A stretch of DNA of 64,000 bases from Nicotiana tabacum (taxonomy: Eukaryota; Streptophyta; Magnoliopsida; Solanales; Solanaceae), in contig NC_134081.1 in NCBI RefSeq assembly GCF_000715075.1, forward strand, positions 70,238,153-70,302,152, given 5' to 3'. Below the pieces are notes generated by a model, which was given only the letters and a program-made list of their open reading frames with translations, did not search any database and had not been told where the DNA came from. Each line of letters opens with the position of its first letter. Position 1 is the stretch's first letter. Position numbers and translations under genes: made by a program. Shown piece by piece: positions 60,300 through 64,000 of the stretch.

Positions 60300-61679
60300 A
60301 TAACGACTTCTATGTTTAAGAGATTAGGGCCATTAAAGAAGAAAAATAATTTCCACACAAATTATCAAAATATAAGAATGCACGCTTTGCCTAGAATCCA
60401 GAAGATCCTTAAGGATTTTCAAAATCTGTTTCCTTCCAGAATGAGGCGACAAACAAAACTTTTGGTCTCATATGAAGAAGTAATGAAGGCAAAGCCATAC
60501 ACCTTGGTATACACCAAGGAATGCGATGAGACGAAGAAAATGTGCGTTCTTCATATCATGTAACGACACATAGCGAGCAAGATACTTCATCTCTATTGGG
60601 GGTTGGCGAGAAATTGGAGGATATTTCTTGGTGTTACCATATATCTTTCATTGATGGCGATCCCCAAGAAGATGAAGATGTTGAAGATTCTCCTTCAAAA
60701 TTGAAGAAGGTGTAAAGGTCACAGTTGATGTCTTGTAAAAAGTTAACTTGGGCAATGTTGAAGAGCCGAGGCCAACCTATCTAAGTGTTTTACTGGTAGT
60801 CGATGAACAAAGTGCTTATGTTGAGATACTCAAGGAGTATAGAGATATCTATTCTTGGTGTTACAAAGAGATGTTTGACTTGGACCCAAAGTAGCAGTCC
60901 ATCCCCTTGTAGTCAAAAATAGCGCCCGTCCTGTTAAGCAAGCTCAAAGGCTCTTTATGCTAGATTTGGTCCCTTTAATTGAAAATGAAGTTAACAAAAT
61001 CATTGAAGCTATATTCATTCATGAAGTCAAATACCCCACATGTATTTCAATTGTTTTCCCCAGAGGAATAAGAATGGACAAATTCGAGTTTGCATTGACT
61101 TTAGGGATCTTAATAATGCATGCCCTAAGGATGAAGTCTCGTTTCCTATTCCAGAGCATATGATCAATGTGACTACTGGTTATGAGGCAATTATTTTCAT
61201 GGATGGTTCATCAAGATATAACCAAATCCGCATAGTGCCAAAGATGAAGAGCTTACTCCATTTTGCACCCCAAGGGTATTTATTGCTACAACGCGATGTC
61301 TTTTGGCTTGAAGAATGTTGATTCCACTTACCAAAGGGCTATGCAGAATACCTTTGATGATCGCGTCCATAAGAATGTATAAAGCTATGATGACGACTTG
61401 GTGGTGAAGCCAAGAAAGAGTAGTGATCACTTGCAAGACTTGAGAATGGTGTTTGAGTTGCTCCGGAGGTACCAACTTAGAATGAATCCATTGAAATGTT
61501 CTTTTCGAGTCATCTCTGAAGGGATCCTGGGTTTTGTTGTCCGGCATGAACGGGTTGAAATTAATTAAGCCAAAGTTGATACAATTTTTAAAATGCCCGA
61601 TCCTTGAAATATTCATAAATTAAAAATTCTGCAAGGACAACTAGCCTATCTTAGGAGATTTATCTTGAATCTAGCTTAG
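60300..61679 (+). pseudogene. Gypsy reverse transcriptase remnant
   Basis: From about 60820 the pieces read YRDIYSWCYKEM, LVPLIENEVNKIIEAIF, QIRVCIDFRDLNNACPKD (motif A region, about 61080), IFMDGSSRYNQIRI (about 61195) and YDDDLVVKPRK (about 61386), where YVDD is expected at the active site. RMVFELLRRYQLRMNPLKC follows. Stops at about 61379, 61565 and 61605, plus several frame changes, prevent expression. Confidence 0.85.
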
Positions 61680-61690
61680 AATTTGGACTA

Positions 61691-62198
61691 TGGTTCTTGG
61701 TGGGCGAGAAAGCTCCACAATTGTTGATATGATGGGTGGTTATGAGTTTTCGCATGTTATTTTCACCATTTACAGCGTATGAAGGTTTAGAACAAGGTTT
61801 TAATTGATATGAGGTTTGTTACCGGTATCAGATTTATTATAAAGTAGCTACTATGGTTGGAAGTTATTGCTATTAGTATCTGAGTTATGTGGGATATCAC
61901 GTGATTATATATTGAGTTATGGTTATGGCTCGATACAGCTTGTTCGGACTTATACATCGATTAGATGCGAGATTCAGGTCCTATGATGAGTTCCGGATGT
62001 TGGAGATTTGGTTCCAATGTTCATGGACTAAGGTTGAAGTAAAAATCTTTAATTAGGTTATTTTGTCGGGCTTATTTATATTGGGGTGACGTGGGATCAC
62101 CCATGAGTGTATGTATGGTGAGATTATACAGTGATTTGATGGCTTTGTTACGACTCTTGGCACGTTCGAGGATGAAGTTATGTTTAAGTAGAGGAGAA
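61691..62198 (+). other. 3' internal part of a second LARD-like element copy
   Basis: Matches the reverse complement of 48062-48550, including GGCACGTTCGAGGATGAA and a PPT (AAGTAGAGGAGAA, 62186-62198). No coding sequence. The join with gypsy sequence at about 61690 shows a truncated or recombined copy. Confidence 0.7.
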
Positions 62199-64000
62199 TG
62201 TAACGACCTGACCAGTTATTTTGAGCATTTGTATTCTGTTCGGTTGTTTGAGGTCTTGAGTATATTCACATGATGTATTCTGACTTGCGTATATGGACAG
62301 TTTTGGTTTTTGAGTGGTTCGAGATTGATTTGGAAGGATGATTCTCAATTTGGAAGCTTTAAGTTAGAAGAGTTGACCGAGTTTGTCTTTTGTGTATTTG
62401 ACCTCAGATTAGAGTTTTGATGGTTCTGGATGGTGATTTTGGACTTGGGCGTATGCCCGAATTTACATTTGGATATTTTTATAAGGTTTCTTATCTATTT
62501 GGCAAAAGTTGGTGATTTGAAGGTTTGGAAGTTTTTGGGTTTAATCTTCAGTTGACTTCAATGTTATCGGGTTCTGATTGTCGTTTCGAAGTTTCAAGTA
62601 GGTTCGTTATGTCATTTGGAATTTGTGTGCAAAATTTGAGGTCATTCTGACTTATTTAGACATGTTCGGCGTAAGTTTGGAATTTTAAAATTTGAAATAG
62701 TTCATTGAGCTTGATTCTTTACTCGTGGTTTTGATGTTATTATGTGTGATTTGAGGTCTCGAGTAAGTCCGTGTTATGTTTTGGGGCTTGTTGGAATGTT
62801 CGGACAGCGTCCCGAGGGGCTCGGGAGAGTTTTGGGGCGGTTTCGGACCATTCCTAAGCCCTTTTCAGTTGCTGATTTTTGGCTACAGGGGTGTGAATCG
62901 CGATCACAAAGTTTTGGGTCATGTTCGTGAAGAGCAAATTGTTGTTTGGACCTTGTGAATCACGATCATGGTAGCCTTTTTCGCGATTGCGTAGAAGAAT
63001 TTTTGTTGTCACAGGGCTGACTTTGGAAGCTTATATATTGCAATATATAAGGAATTTACATATGATCCAAAGATGAAAGTTGTATCCCTTTATTTCTAGT
63101 TTTTAGAAAATCAAACCGTTCATAATTTGAAATTTTGTACAAAATTTTATGACCGTTATACTAGAGGTTGTCTGGGAAGAGTTGGGCAAGTATTTCACAG
63201 GTTTGTTCATCGCGATCGCGGGGCTTTTGGCCGCGATCGTGAAGGGTAAAATGATGTTGGGCATTTTGTGAACTGCGATTGCGAGGTTGGTGACCGCGGT
63301 CGTGAATAAGGACGACTGTCACTGCATTAAAATATCTAATTTTGGAATTTTGAGTTCATTTTCTTCACGTTTTGAGTTCTTGGAGCACAAGGCGATTTTG
63401 GAGGAGATAAACACCAAAATCTTAAGGTTAAGTAATTGTATCTTTGTTCTGATTATATATTTTATTTTTCCATGGATAATTACACTTAAATCAAGGATTC
63501 GAAGAAAAACATTTGGGGGGTTTTGACTTGAACTTAGGAGGATGAATTTTGGGGTTTTGAACATGAAATTGAGGTCGGATTTGGATGAATCTTATATGGT
63601 TAGACTCGTATTCGAATGTGTTATCAAAAGTTTTGAGTTCTATCAGGTTATGAGGTACATGTCCCAGTTGAATTTTTGGTTGACTTTAATTAATTGATTA
63701 TAGGTTTGACTTTTTCGATTGGGTTTATTTCCTATGGTATTATTTGATATTTTTGAGTTGGTTTCGGCTAGTTTTGAACCATTCGGAGGTTGATTCACGC
63801 GAGATGGCATTTCTAGAGTATTGTTTGACTTTTTCGGTATTTGATTTGGCTTATTCGAGGTAAATAACATATCTAAACTTGGATCTGAGAATAATTAACC
63901 TTGGGAACTATGTTATATGAGAGGTATTGAGGTGACACACATGCTAGGTGACGGGCGTGCGTGCACCAGGGTATTTATGATTCGAGTGGACTTTAGGCTA
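62199..64000 (+). repeat. 3' LTR of the 3 kb-LTR family, cut by window end
   Basis: Begins TGTAACGACCTGACC directly after the PPT and continues to the window edge. It matches the reverse complement of the 48061 and 53911 ends, in the opposite orientation to that element. Decayed GCGATCGC-type palindromes occur at 62897-63310. Open frames here have no recognised domain. Confidence 0.8.

Larger units (their letters stand above)
54640..61690 (+). mobile_element. Decayed Ty3/gypsy retrotransposon
   Basis: Order on the plus strand: LTR-like region (about 54700-56370), primer-like site (56371-56388), gag (about 56860-57810), linker (57955-58376), aspartic protease (about 58770-59040) and RT (about 60800-61640). 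RNase H, integrase and the 3' LTR are missing; at about 61690 the sequence changes to another element. All coding parts are broken by stops and frameshifts. Two MITEs (55412-56191 and 59557-60093) have inserted into it. Confidence 0.85.

Overview
The window is nuclear DNA of a flowering plant, almost certainly a nightshade (Solanaceae), probably Nicotiana or a close relative. Three things point there: spliced plant genes with GT-AG introns, a repeat fraction dominated by LTR retrotransposons and MITEs, and a LINE/SINE 3' tail of the TS type with TTG repeats. The genus is inference; no search could be run.

Only two host genes are visible and both look intact. SHMT (plus strand, 14650-18629, 4 exons, 537 aa) belongs to the N-terminally extended plant SHM6/SHM7 class of serine hydroxymethyltransferases. 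AKT2 (minus strand, 29964-38799, 11 exons, 847 aa) is the weakly rectifying phloem Shaker K+ channel with S1-S6, a GYGD pore, a cyclic-nucleotide-binding domain, ankyrin repeats and a KHA domain. The genes converge, with about 11 kb of repeats between them, and no functional link between them is evident.

Layout. 1-5907: a non-autonomous LTR element (LARD type) with both LTRs. 5908-8436: AT-rich intergenic DNA. 8437-13841: nested DNA transposons, including a 4.2 kb hAT element with a perfect 8-bp target duplication and a dead transposase. 13842-18629: SHMT promoter and gene. 20328-24452: a long inverted-repeat (foldback) element containing an RTE-like LINE and a MITE. 26319-29291: a solo LTR. 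29310-29880: a Ty1/copia fragment next to the 3' end of AKT2. 29964-38799: AKT2, whose 4.1 kb second intron carries a PIF/Tourist-like element full of minisatellite. 38800-44892: AT-rich intergenic DNA with microsatellites and an old LTR fragment. 44893-53911: a LARD-like element on the minus strand with about 3 kb LTRs. 53912-54028: a SINE/LINE tail. 54640-61690: a decayed Ty3/gypsy element with gag, protease and reverse transcriptase remnants, itself hit by two MITEs. 61691-64000: the 3' part of another copy of the 3 kb-LTR family, in the opposite orientation.

I found no CRISPR array, operon or convincing new molecular system. The most interesting items are a His-to-Gln change at a cofactor-site position of SHMT, several nested insertions proved by target duplications, a 240-bp higher-order repeat inside an AKT2 intron, and CACGTG and GCGATCGC palindrome clusters in one LTR family.
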